From positions 992,001-1,056,000 of the forward strand of contig OZ240207.1 of assembly GCA_965197415.1 (NCBI GenBank): a stretch of DNA of 64,000 bases. The letters run 5' to 3'. The position numbers were made by a program, and so were the translations under genes. A model generated the notes under the pieces. The model was given only the letters and a program-made list of their open reading frames with translations. It did not search any database and was not told the DNA's origin. This DNA is from DAOUJI01 sp965197415 (GTDB lineage: Bacteria; Chloroflexota; Dehalococcoidia; Lucifugimonadales; JAGWBF01). This document shows positions 34,260 to 42,230 of the stretch, in pieces (positions within the stretch are counted from its first letter, which is position 1; each line of letters opens with the position of its first letter).

Positions 34260-35971
34260 CCCAGCAGGTCGAACCAGCCGCGCAGGCCGCCGGCGGGCTC
34301 CTGCTCGGCGGGCGGGTCCTCCAGCTCTGGCTGGGGCAGGACCAGCGCCTCGAAGAGGTCGTCGCTGCCGACGCCGGACGACGCAGGGGCGAGGGACTCG
34401 TCCCTGCTCCCCGTGACGGGCGCCCTCTCCACCACCTCGGCCTTCACGTGCTCGGGGTGGACGATGGTGAGCGTGACCTGCTTGTCGATCGTCCTGGCCG
34501 GCACGTATGCGTAGGCGTAGGCGGAGACGGTGTGCTCCGTCGTGGCGCCGTCGTCGTGGGTGACGGTGATGGTGTCGCTGTCGCTGTCGGAGTCGCTGGC
34601 CCCCGGGCGGTACAGGCTCACCGTCTCGGTGCGCTCCTCCGTCCGCTCCGGGTGGTGGGTGAGCACGGTGAGCGGGGGGATGGGAATGCTCAGAGACGCC
34701 TCCAGGCTCACGTCCACGCTGACGGCGTGAATCGCCTCGCCCGCGGGCACGCTGAGCCGAAAGCTCGTCTCTCCGTCGGGGACGAAGGCGAAGCTGGCCT
34801 GCGACGCTCCCGTCGCTGCGGCGACCGTTCCCGTGATGGCCGTCACCCCGGCGTCCATGAGCGCCGTCTGGGTGACGCTCTCGTATCCGGCCACCGTCTG
34901 AAGCTCCACCGGGTGCTCGGTCTGCGTGACGCACTCGGACGTGATGACGCCGCTGACCGCTCCGGGTGTCCAGCCCAGGGAGGCCATGCGAAGGTCGCAC
35001 AGCTCGCCCTCGGCCTCGGGGAGCGGGTACGGTATCCGGTCGCGCTCGACCGTGAGCGCCCCGGCCTGTCCCAGGGTGTCCTCCCACGAGACGGTGAAGG
35101 ACGGCGCCGGGCCGTTCAGGGGGAGGGAGTAGTCGATGCTCTCCCCCTCGGCCAGGGACGCCGACCCCCAGAAGCGCAGCCACGTTCCCTGCGGGCCGCC
35201 GAAGGCCCGCACCCGGATGTCCAGTGCGGTGGCGGCCCGCAGGGTGACGGCGGCCCGGTCGCCGGAGACGGTGAGCCCCTCGACGAATATCCGGCGTCCC
35301 TCCACCGGCTCGGTCAACTCGAAGTCGATCTCGTCCCGCCAGGGCTCGTGGTCGTCGGCCAGGGCCGACTCCGGGACGGCCATGACAGCCGCCATCAGGA
35401 CGGCCAGGGCCACCACCGGAATCCAGCCCATGCGGGGCTTCCTGCGTCGGCTCTGAAGGGTCTCGGCTTTATGCCCTTGGCCGCGCCCGTTTCCTCCGTC
35501 CTTCCCCCTGCGCTTGCCGAACCAGCGCATGCGCCCGTTGCGGCGCTCCTTGTTCTTGCGGGTCTTCCCCTTCTTGCGCAGCCTTGCCAGGCCGCGTCCA
35601 GCGCGTTTCGCCATCAGGCTCAGCGGACCGGGGCCGCTCCTGACCGGCTGCGCCGGCGCGGGCGGCTCGGCCCTCACCAGCTGGGCGATCTGCCCGGCGT
35701 AGACACGCGCCCCCAGCCGGTACTTCAGCAGGTCGGCGGCCACCAGGGGCAGCCGCCGACCGCCTATCTTCCCCACGACCATGACGATGCCGACCAGACC
35801 GAAGAGGACGGCCAGGGCCATGCGCACCTCGGACGGGCCGACCGGGGCGTAGCGGTATGCGCCGTAGGAGATGGCGCACACCGCCGTCACCGCCACGATC
35901 TGCGGGAAGGTGAATCCCAATAGGACCCTGTCCTCGGCCTGGACGTGGGTCGGTACCTCGTGTTCTTTCAT
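34241..35971 (-). CDS. PrgI-like (VirB3-type) membrane protein fused to a large secreted region
   Basis: A 576-aa protein. Residues 1-110 match the PrgI family: two membrane helices (GFTFPQIVAVTAVCAISYG; ALAVLFGLVGIVMVVG), then LRYRLG-like KYRLGARVY. A highly basic linker (RKKGKTRKNKERR) leads to a second signal-like helix (WIPVVALAVLMAAVMAVP) and a beta-rich region with an SDSDSDSD run and a Pro-rich tail. The 400-residue extension is not usual for PrgI, so the frame may be a fusion with a surface protein. ATG 35971 follows AGGAGGGAGG. Confidence 0.75.
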   Translation of the reverse strand: MKEHEVPTHVQAEDRVLLGFTFPQIVAVTAVCAISYGAYRYAPVGPSEVRMALAVLFGLVGIVMVVGKIGGRRLPLVAADLLKYRLGARVYAGQIAQLVRAEPPAPAQPVRSGPGPLSLMAKRAGRGLARLRKKGKTRKNKERRNGRMRWFGKRRGKDGGNGRGQGHKAETLQSRRRKPRMGWIPVVALAVLMAAVMAVPESALADDHEPWRDEIDFELTEPVEGRRIFVEGLTVSGDRAAVTLRAATALDIRVRAFGGPQGTWLRFWGSASLAEGESIDYSLPLNGPAPSFTVSWEDTLGQAGALTVERDRIPYPLPEAEGELCDLRMASLGWTPGAVSGVITSECVTQTEHPVELQTVAGYESVTQTALMDAGVTAITGTVAAATGASQASFAFVPDGETSFRLSVPAGEAIHAVSVDVSLEASLSIPIPPLTVLTHHPERTEERTETVSLYRPGASDSDSDSDTITVTHDDGATTEHTVSAYAYAYVPARTIDKQVTLTIVHPEHVKAEVVERAPVTGSRDESLAPASSGVGSDDLFEALVLPQPELEDPPAEQEPAGGLRGWFDLLGWEWPW

Positions 35972-35998
35972 GTTCTGTTCCTCCCTCCTCACGCCGGC

Positions 35999-36286
35999 CT
36001 AGCTGTCCGATGGGGGTGTGGGGTCGGGCAGCACGTCGTCGATTTCGATTCCCGGGTCCACGACGGCGTTCATCACCAGCTCCACGACGCCGTAGGCGAC
36101 CAGGGCCAGGACGACGCCCGCCAGGGCGGTCATCATTGCGCTCTTGCCGCGCTCCATCTGATGGGGCGCGCCGCTGGCCGTCAGGTACAGGTAGGCCCCG
36201 TAGATGAAGAAGCCCACGCCTATCGCTCCCACGACGCCCAGCAGGATGCCCACCAGGTTCGAGATGGTCTGTGTCAGTTGTTCCAT
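35999..36286 (-). CDS. Small two-helix membrane protein, second pilin-like subunit
   Basis: A 95-aa protein with two membrane segments (VGILLGVVGAIGVGFFIYGAYLYL; ALAGVVLALVAYGVVELVM) and a short charged loop between them (HQMERGKS), then an acidic Pro-rich tail. This is the TrbC/VirB2 layout without a clear signal cleavage site. It lies in the T4SS operon, 27 bases before the PrgI-fusion gene. GAGGAG lies nine bases upstream of the ATG. Confidence 0.72.
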   Translation of the reverse strand: MEQLTQTISNLVGILLGVVGAIGVGFFIYGAYLYLTASGAPHQMERGKSAMMTALAGVVLALVAYGVVELVMNAVVDPGIEIDDVLPDPTPPSDS

Positions 36287-36450
36287 TCCTATTGCTCCTC
36301 TTCCGTTCCCGGCGCCTCTACTGCGGCACCGGCGTTCATCTGTTGGTCTTCTCGCCTCTATGACTCCCCGCTACTTGCACATCGCTCCTCCCTCCCTTGC
36401 TTTACTTATCGACGCGAATTCCGTCGTTGGCTTTCTAGTCGTTTCCTGAG

Positions 36451-37428
36451 CTACTCCCCGCTGCTGCGGGGCTCGCCGCCCCCGTCGCCTCCGGCCGACG
36501 GGGTGGCCATCGAGGCCGCAGAGCTCAGGCCGCTGGCGGCGGCCGAAACGCCCGCGCTGGCCGCCATCGCTCCCACGGCCATGCCGCCCGGGCCCCCTGC
36601 GGCCCCGCCCGCCACCAGTCCAATGGTTTTCGCCGCGCGCACCATCGACGAGGGCAGGTTCATGCCGAAGTAGAGCATCGAGAGCCAGGAGTCGAAGGTC
36701 CCAGCGTTGCCCAGCATCGAGGGCACCCGGGTCGCCATGTAGACGAAGGACAGACTCATAAGCAGCTTCCACACCAGGTCCTGCACCGGTTCGAAGGCGG
36801 CTATGCCCGCGAACTCGTTGAGGAAGCCGAAGCCCAGGGCCAGGGCGATGAGCTGGATGGCCTGCTGGAACACCGTCGTCATGAAGAGGCGGAGCCAGTG
36901 GCGGCCCCAGCCCGCCGTGTGGGGCAATATCCACAGCCCCAGCGCGATGGGAGCAAGGGCCAGCAGGATGTCGATGAGGACCAGGCGCAGCACCATCTGG
37001 ACGATGACGTAGAGCACGAAGAAGCCGTAGACGAGATAGAGGACGGCCAGCAGCAGGGCCATGCCCACGCTCCCGGCCTCCACCGCCGTCATCAGCGTGC
37101 TCAGGGTCGAGCGCAGCATGTCTCCGGGGGTGACGTTCAGGGAGAAGGCGATGAAGCCGGACACGGCGTCGGCCACGTCCAGGACCAGGGCGCACCACCA
37201 GAGGGACGATGCGGCGGCCACCAGGCCCAACACGAGGCGGGGGACCATCTCGCGCCATCCCGTCTGGGAGCGGCCCAGGTGCTCGGAGATGATGAACGAG
37301 AGGCCCATCCAGCCGAGGATGACCACCAGGGCGGCGGAGGTGATGGCCCAGACGACCATCCACGCCTGCTGGACCAGCCAGTGGCCGTAGGTGAGGTCAG
37401 CGGGGGTGCCGGTGATGATGTCGGCCAC
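36451..37428 (-). CDS. VirB6/TrbL-like polytopic membrane protein
   Basis: A 325-aa protein with six or more membrane segments (WAITSAALVVILGWMGLSFI, LVLGLVAAASSLWWCALVL, ALLLAVLYLVYGFFVLYVIV and others) and a Gly/Ala/Ser-rich C-terminus. This is the usual look of VirB6/TrbL inner-membrane channel proteins. The start is GTG 37428, two bases after the upstream stop and preceded by GGGAGGG; ATG codons further upstream lie inside the neighbouring gene. Confidence 0.75.
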   Translation of the reverse strand: MADIITGTPADLTYGHWLVQQAWMVVWAITSAALVVILGWMGLSFIISEHLGRSQTGWREMVPRLVLGLVAAASSLWWCALVLDVADAVSGFIAFSLNVTPGDMLRSTLSTLMTAVEAGSVGMALLLAVLYLVYGFFVLYVIVQMVLRLVLIDILLALAPIALGLWILPHTAGWGRHWLRLFMTTVFQQAIQLIALALGFGFLNEFAGIAAFEPVQDLVWKLLMSLSFVYMATRVPSMLGNAGTFDSWLSMLYFGMNLPSSMVRAAKTIGLVAGGAAGGPGGMAVGAMAASAGVSAAASGLSSAASMATPSAGGDGGGEPRSSGE

Positions 37429-37430
37429 GT

Positions 37431-37844
37431 CTACCCTCCCCGGCAGTTGTCGGCGTCCTCGCCGGACGCCCGCTCGACAACTCCGCAGAGGGTCCCGTGG
37501 ACGCCCTCGATGACCCACCCGGCGAAGGCTTTGGCCCAGCGCGCCGGGCTGAGGGCGGACAGAATCTTCTTGAAGATGTTCCCCGGCTGGTGGATGGGTA
37601 TGACGGCGTAGAAGAGGTTTGCGATCTCCCGGTCGAAGACAGGGCGGGCGACGAACTCGCCGCCGCCCTTGCGCTCCACGAACTCCCGGTCTGCGTTGAC
37701 CAGGGTTATCTCGTCAGGCGGGGCCTGGGCCTGGACGATGTCGCTCGAAGGAATCGCCACCAGCGCCGCCAACAGCAGCGCGGATGCCAGGAGAATAAAC
37801 CGCCTGAACGACCGGGTTTTCGATTTCAGCGCCAACTCGTCCAC
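37431..37844 (-). CDS. Secreted hypothetical protein, first gene of the T4SS operon
   Basis: A 137-aa protein with a signal peptide (FILLASALLLAALVAIPSS, likely cleaved after QAQA). The mature part has three Cys (none after residue 40 in pairs close together: GTLCGV, DNCRGG) and no recognised domain. The start is GTG 37844. As the leading gene of the T4SS operon it may be an extracellular channel component. Confidence 0.65.
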   Translation of the reverse strand: MDELALKSKTRSFRRFILLASALLLAALVAIPSSDIVQAQAPPDEITLVNADREFVERKGGGEFVARPVFDREIANLFYAVIPIHQPGNIFKKILSALSPARWAKAFAGWVIEGVHGTLCGVVERASGEDADNCRGG

Positions 37845-38289
37845 CTCTCTGCCTATTGCCGCAAATCAACGATTCGTAACTTCTGCAACAGAGTTTGAAC
37901 AAACGAAATGACGGTGGAAACTGCCCAAAAGGGACGACAAAAATGTCGCCCCTTTTGAGGTTCTAGGCAAAAGACTCCCTCCCGTGCAGTATGGGGGCTG
38001 TACAAGAAAACGAAGTTGGTGGCGAAGTTGTCGGTGAGGGCACGGCAAAGCTGAAACAGGAACAAATGAGGCCGGAAACGGGCTGAAGTTGTGAACACTT
38101 GGACTTAAGTCCCCAGGTCGGCCTCTCTCCGCAAAAGGGGGCGCAGCGGGGCCGCAAGAAAGAAGGGCGGAAACGGGTCGGAATCCCGCATTTCCCCCTA
38201 CAGGTGGTCCACATGTCGCAGCCCGTGAAGAGCCGGGCCTTGTTCGTGGGCGAGACCGGGGACTGAGGCCGGCGAAAGGAGGAGGGCTT
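37845..38289. promoter_or_regulatory. Divergent control region between the conjugation and DNA-processing operons
   Basis: About 445 bases without a gene. It holds a strong hairpin at 37927-37956 (AAAAGGG-ACGACA with TGTCG-CCCC-TTTT, 12 of 13 pairs, AAAA loop), which could be an operator or bidirectional terminator. It also holds direct repeats GAAGTTGGTGGC and GAAGTTGTCGGTG near 38000-38035, with a related TGAAGTTGTG near 38083. These are likely binding sites for element regulators, perhaps the product of the next gene. Confidence 0.45.
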
Positions 38290-39123
38290 ATGGAACCGAA
38301 GAAGGACGTGGTCGAGAAGGGCAGGAGCGTGCGGGACATGCACCACCTGCGGCTCATGTCGCTGTTGCAGGAGCTGGAGCGGGACAACGGCCGCAAGAAG
38401 GCGGCCGAGGTCCTGGGGGTGGACCGCAGGACCCTGGACGCCAGCCTCGACGAGGGTGTGCTGACGAGGCGCATCCGGGGGGCGCTGGAGAAGGCGCTCC
38501 AGTCGGGTGTGGGCTCCGCGGCCGCTGAGCAGCGGGACCGCAACGACAGGTTGGCGGACCGTCTGGAGGACTTGGAGGGCGGCTTCGAGGAGCTTGGCAA
38601 GGAGATACGGGAGAACAACAGGGCCAGCGAGGACAGGGACAGGGCCATTCGTGAGGAGATGGCGCAGGGGTTTCGCCAGCGGGAGCGGGAACAGGCGGAG
38701 CGGAGGACGGCGGGGGACGCCGGGGACGAGGCGAAGGCGAACGACGCCGGCCCGCAGCCCAGGCGAAGGTCGACGCTGCGGCGGGAGTACCCCGACCTCG
38801 TGACGTTGGAGCCCGCCGAGGACGACGAGGAGGTGTTCGGAGAGGTCTGGCCCCTGATCGTCGAGTGGCGGGAGCTGAAGGCCGTTCATCCCGACGCGGG
38901 AAAGAACCTGTCCTGGCTGCTGACCGAGGAGCGTTTCCTGGCGTTGGAGTTGACGCTGTTGGAAGGGCACGGACTGACGCTTCCCCCGGCGACGTTTCCG
39001 CTGCGGGGCTTCGACCGCAACGGGCAGGTCAACTGGCGGAAGACAGCGCTCTCCGACACGCGGAGAGCGCTGAGAAAGCGTGAGTTTCTGCACACGCTGA
39101 CCTTCGGAGTTTTGTGGAAATAG
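38290..39123 (+). CDS. Fis-type HTH/coiled-coil putative regulator
   Basis: A 277-aa protein. Residues about 25-55 (LLQELERDNGRKKAAEVLGVDRRTLDASL) look like a Fis-type HTH. A long charged coiled coil (LADRLEDLEGGFEELGKEIREN, then many Glu/Arg) and a compact C-terminal part (WPLIVEWRELKAVHP) follow. AAGGAGGAGG precedes the ATG. It is divergent from the T4SS operon and heads the plus-strand block, so it may regulate both. Confidence 0.72.
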   Translation: MEPKKDVVEKGRSVRDMHHLRLMSLLQELERDNGRKKAAEVLGVDRRTLDASLDEGVLTRRIRGALEKALQSGVGSAAAEQRDRNDRLADRLEDLEGGFEELGKEIRENNRASEDRDRAIREEMAQGFRQREREQAERRTAGDAGDEAKANDAGPQPRRRSTLRREYPDLVTLEPAEDDEEVFGEVWPLIVEWRELKAVHPDAGKNLSWLLTEERFLALELTLLEGHGLTLPPATFPLRGFDRNGQVNWRKTALSDTRRALRKREFLHTLTFGVLWK

Positions 39124-39310
39124 CCCGGCGGGTTGTGCCCCTCCGTCTGCCGGTTAACTTCCGTGAAGTTTTGTGAACGATCTTGGCGTGGACTGCCCGA
39201 AAGCCTTCACATCGGGTCTTTGCTGGGGTAATAATGGTTGCACTGTTTGGCTTTCAACCAAGGTTTCCGACCATAGAAACCTGGGGGCGCGATCCCTGTT
39301 GCCCGGGTCT

Positions 39311-39520
39311 GACTTGACGGATGATTCGCTCTCTGGAAGGTCTCCCACGAGGGAATTGCTGCCGCTGCGGATTTGACGTAGCTCTCCGTAAGCAGCACGG
39401 GCCGAAACGACGGAGTTTGACGTAGGTCCTTCGTCCTCGGTCCACGTCCGGCGGTTGGAGTTTGACGTAAGTCCTTCTCCCGTCGGGCACCCGTCCGGTG
39501 GTTGGAGTTGATCGCTTCTC
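39311..39520. repeat. Array of TTTGACGTA-type direct repeats (iteron-like)
   Basis: Five related units start near 39311, 39370, 39413, 39458 and 39505, about 43-60 bases apart. The clearest two share GGAGTTTGACGTA(A/G)GTCCTTC; the outer ones are weaker (CTTGACGGATGATTC, GATTTGACGTAGCTC, GGAGTTGATCGC). The array sits in a 780-base gene-free stretch (39124-39906), upstream of the primase and annealing genes. It may be an origin (oriV/oriT), a partition site or an operator array. Confidence 0.6.
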
Positions 39521-39862
39521 CCGCTGGACTCTGAGGATGGAGCGCCTTCTGCGCCTCGTCCTCGCCCAGTCGGTCGGAGTGCGTCTTTCGCCCCGGCCGA
39601 TTCAACATGCCTGCGGCATAGCTGACACACAGCCAGGGCCGCAGCTTCGACACGCGCCGGTCTGCGACTGAGAAGCAGGCTGGCCGCTTCACGTTTCGCA
39701 GCTTTCCCAAACTCGGACGGCATCCACCCTGGGTCGAGCTGCGTCTTCTTTCACCCGACTCCGTCTTCCGCGTTCGACATTCGACCGTGGGCGGAGTGCG
39801 TCTTCGGAACGGAGTCACGGGTTCAACGGCAATGGCAAGAGCTTTCGGCAAGGAGGTAACGC

Positions 39863-39910
39863 ATGGAGACATCGGAACGGACACACAGCAAAGAAGGAGG
39901 CTGGACATGA
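39863..39910 (+). CDS. Short upstream ORF (15 codons) coupled to the next gene
   Basis: ATG 39863 follows AAGGAGG with good spacing and encodes METSERTHSKEGGWT. Its TGA overlaps the ATG of the following gene (ATGA), and the second ribosome-binding site AAGGAGG lies inside it. This looks like a leader peptide or coupling ORF, although translation is unproven. Confidence 0.45.
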   Translation: METSERTHSKEGGWT

Positions 39911-40380
39911 CGGAACAGTACGTGGGACCGAGCGCAATGCGGATAGCGAACCTGCTGCCGCACCGGGTCAGCTTCGAGCGAGGCTGGTTCTGGACGACGA
40001 CGACGGTCTGTCACGGCGGACAGTCGGACGGGCTGGCGTTCCGGCAGCGACCGGACGGCAACGGCATCGAGGTCAAGTGCCACACTGGGGGCTGCTCGGC
40101 CGGCGTGGTGATAACCGAGCTTGAGGTCTTGATCGGGCTGCCCATCTGGACGGCGTACGCGCAGGTGACGGACGCCCCGGTCAAGGCCCCTGGTCAGCAG
40201 CCGTGGTGGAAGCGCAAGCGGGTCATGGTGGCCGGGGCGGTCGTCCTTGTCGTCGCGGCGCCGCTGATAACCGGTGATGTGGAGCTCTTCTTCCTGAACC
40301 TCGTCGGGCTGGGCATCGGGGCGCTGCTGCTCCGGCGGTTCATGCCCCGGCGTCCGGTAGGGAGGGTCCGTCGCCGCTGA
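39907..40380 (+). CDS. Zinc-finger-like membrane protein of the element
   Basis: A 157-aa protein. The N-terminal part has Cys/His pairs (TTVCHGGQSDGLAFRQ; EVKCHTGGCSAGVV) like the zinc finger of element or phage primases (CHC2-type). A basic stretch (PWWKRKRVM) and two membrane segments (VAGAVVLVVAAPLI; FFLNLVGLGIGALLL) follow. AAGGAGG precedes the ATG. A primase-type finger on a membrane protein is unusual; no family is named. Confidence 0.65.
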   Translation: MTEQYVGPSAMRIANLLPHRVSFERGWFWTTTTVCHGGQSDGLAFRQRPDGNGIEVKCHTGGCSAGVVITELEVLIGLPIWTAYAQVTDAPVKAPGQQPWWKRKRVMVAGAVVLVVAAPLITGDVELFFLNLVGLGIGALLLRRFMPRRPVGRVRRR

Positions 40381-40420
40381 CGACGGGGCCTCCGGCTCCC
40401 TCATACCCATCCCAACACGC

Positions 40421-40455
40421 AAAGGGCCGTCTCCCATCGGGGGCGGCCCTTCTTC
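40421..40455 (+). repeat. Intergenic hairpin, family member 1
   Basis: AAAGGGCCG pairs with CGGCCCTT, with inner TCTCC/GGGGG. A pyrimidine-rich TTCTTCTTTG follows, so it could also terminate. The next start codon is about 60 bases downstream. Confidence 0.65.
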
Positions 40456-40516
40456 TTTGCCCGCAAGCGGGCGCAAACGGCAAGGCAACAAATCACAGGC
40501 ACTAAGGAGGAGCACG

Positions 40517-41002
40517 ATGACGACGGCAACACTGGCAACTGGCACTCGGTCGATGGACATGGTGGACAGGCCCCGGCGCAGCCTCGAAGAGCTGGTCGAC
40601 CAGCTCATGGCGGCGATGGGATTCAAGGAGCAGGAGCCGGAGACGGCTTCGGCGACGGTGATACCGAGCGTGGCCAAGAGCGTCCACGAGGCGAGGCGTC
40701 TCCGGCAGGCGGGAGACGTGGACGGTGCGCTGGCGGTCCTCGCCGGCGTGGACGCGGAGAAAGCGGAGACGAAGGAGGCCCGGTGGGCCTTCTCGGAGTG
40801 GACGCAGCTGGTGAAGCGCCGGTTCGGCGGCCGCGGCGCCCTGGTCTACAGCCAGGGCACGGGACGGGCCGCCGCGCTGGTGCCCACCGGCGACGGCGGG
40901 ACGCTGGAGGTCGCTGCGGTCCTGGGGATGCGCTGGCGGCCCGGCAAGGTCGTCAGGGGGCGCAGCCTCCGGGGCCTGCGCCCCCTGAACGGGGGTGCGT
41001 GA
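40517..41002 (+). CDS. Hypothetical protein preceding the primase
   Basis: A 161-aa protein. The N-terminal part is helical (RRSLEELVDQLMAAMGF), with a TPR-like helical segment (VHEARRLRQAGDVDGALAVLAGV) and a compact, basic C-terminal part (VYSQGTGRAAALVPTG; MRWRPGKVVRGRS). AAGGAGG precedes the ATG. Its stop overlaps the primase ATG (TGATG), so the pair is translationally coupled and may work together. No family is recognised. Confidence 0.65.
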   Translation: MTTATLATGTRSMDMVDRPRRSLEELVDQLMAAMGFKEQEPETASATVIPSVAKSVHEARRLRQAGDVDGALAVLAGVDAEKAETKEARWAFSEWTQLVKRRFGGRGALVYSQGTGRAAALVPTGDGGTLEVAAVLGMRWRPGKVVRGRSLRGLRPLNGGA

Positions 41003-42051
41003 TGGTCACGGCCAACGTGGACATCCCCGCGCTGAAGGCCCGTCACCCCCTGGGCGACACGGTGGAAGCCGCCGGAGTGCGGCTCAGGGGAAGGGGCAGG
41101 GTCCGCCAGGGCGTCTGCCCCTTCCACGATGAGGCCGAGGGCAGCTTTACGGTGTACGGCGACTCGGAGCGGTTCTACTGCTTCGGGTGCGGCCTCGGCG
41201 GCGATGTGCTGGACTTCATCCAGCGGGCCGAGGGCCTGTCGCTGCCGGAGGCCATCACGCGGCTGGACGGCAGCCCTGGGCTTGCGCCCAGGCCCGCCAA
41301 CCGTCCAGCCGGACCGCGGCACCCTCCGGAGGCCGCGGCGCTGCCACCCCGCGACCCCAACCTGCTGACGGCGGCGGCGCGCTTCTACGCCGGACGACTC
41401 CGGCGTCACACGGAAGCGCGGGAGTACCTGGCCGCACGGGGCGTCGGCCCCGCCGCCGCAGCCCGCCTGGGCCTCGGCTATGCGCCGGGCAGCGGGCTGC
41501 GGCAGGCCCTGGAGTCCCTGGGCTTCTCCGAGCAGCGTCTCAGGGACTCCGGGCTGTTCATGGCGCGGGGAGTGGAGCGGTTCGCCGGCATGGTCGTCGT
41601 CCCCGACGTCTCCGGCGGCCTCGTCAGCTGGCTCGCCGGCCGGACCATAGACTCCGACCGGACTCCCCGGTTCCAGGCGCTGCCCGGCCCCAAGCCGGTG
41701 CTCGGCGTGGGGCGTCTCGGCCCTGCGCCGCTTTGGGCGGTCGCAACCGAGGGCCTGTTCGACTGGGTCGCCCTTGCAGGCTGGGGCTTCCCCGCCGTCG
41801 CCGCCCTGGGCACCCAGGGCGTTGAGCGGGTCGCCGACGCCCTCCGGGGCTGCGCCCGCATCTTCCTCGCCTTCGACTCGGACGACGCGGGCCGAGAGGC
41901 GACGGAGCGGCTTCAGTCCCTGCTCGGGCGCAGGGCCGCCGCCGTCGTCCTCCCCCCGGGCGTCGGCGACGTGGGCGAACTTGCGGCCCTTCCCAACGGG
42001 CGCACCGCCTTCCTTCGCCTGCTCTGGCTGGCAGCCAGCTCCGCCCACTAG
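41002..42051 (+). CDS. DnaG-type primase with CHC2 zinc finger and TOPRIM domain
   Basis: A 349-aa primase of mobile-element type. A CHC2 zinc finger lies near residues 35-65 (CPFHDEAEGSF, FYCFGCGLGGDVLDF). A helical segment like the DnaG RNA-polymerase N-subdomain (ARLGLGYAPGSG) follows, then TOPRIM with Glu in VATEGLFDW and AFDSDDAGREA. It lacks the C-terminal DnaB-binding domain, so it is shorter than cellular DnaG (about 600 aa). It would make primers for element replication or second-strand synthesis after transfer. Confidence 0.88.
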   Translation: MVTANVDIPALKARHPLGDTVEAAGVRLRGRGRVRQGVCPFHDEAEGSFTVYGDSERFYCFGCGLGGDVLDFIQRAEGLSLPEAITRLDGSPGLAPRPANRPAGPRHPPEAAALPPRDPNLLTAAARFYAGRLRRHTEAREYLAARGVGPAAAARLGLGYAPGSGLRQALESLGFSEQRLRDSGLFMARGVERFAGMVVVPDVSGGLVSWLAGRTIDSDRTPRFQALPGPKPVLGVGRLGPAPLWAVATEGLFDWVALAGWGFPAVAALGTQGVERVADALRGCARIFLAFDSDDAGREATERLQSLLGRRAAAVVLPPGVGDVGELAALPNGRTAFLRLLWLAASSAH

Positions 42052-42128
42052 CGGCTCCCCGCCACCTCCCAGCGGACTTCCCCCGCCCGCCTCCCCCCAC
42101 TCCCCACTCTCACCCTACAGGAGGTCCT

Positions 42129-42173
42129 ATGCCCGATTCACGACGGGCTTCGCCCGCCCACGGACTCCCATAG
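42129..42173 (+). CDS. Short ORF (14 residues) with strong ribosome-binding site
   Basis: ACAGGAGG lies five to six bases before ATG 42129, followed by 14 codons (MPDSRRASPAHGLP) to TAG. It contains a hairpin CGGGC-TTCG-CCCG. It lies upstream of the rad52-like gene. It may be a leader peptide, but could be chance. Confidence 0.35.
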   Translation: MPDSRRASPAHGLP

Positions 42174-42230
42174 GGGATTCCGCATCGGTCATTCGCTACA
42201 GGAACACACCACTCGGAAGGAGACACGAAC

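Noticed and set aside
34226..35923. Plus-strand open frame of 565 codons opposite the PrgI fusion gene
   Set aside because: Shadow of the minus-strand operon gene, no ribosome-binding site and no recognisable domain.
39300..39530. CRISPR array
   Set aside because: The repeats are only partly conserved, few, unevenly spaced, and have no cas genes nearby.
39154..39908. Minus-strand frames of 189 and 233 codons across the repeat array
   Set aside because: Their repeated peptide (KDLRQTP) comes from the DNA repeats; the composition is not protein-like and they lie in the control region.
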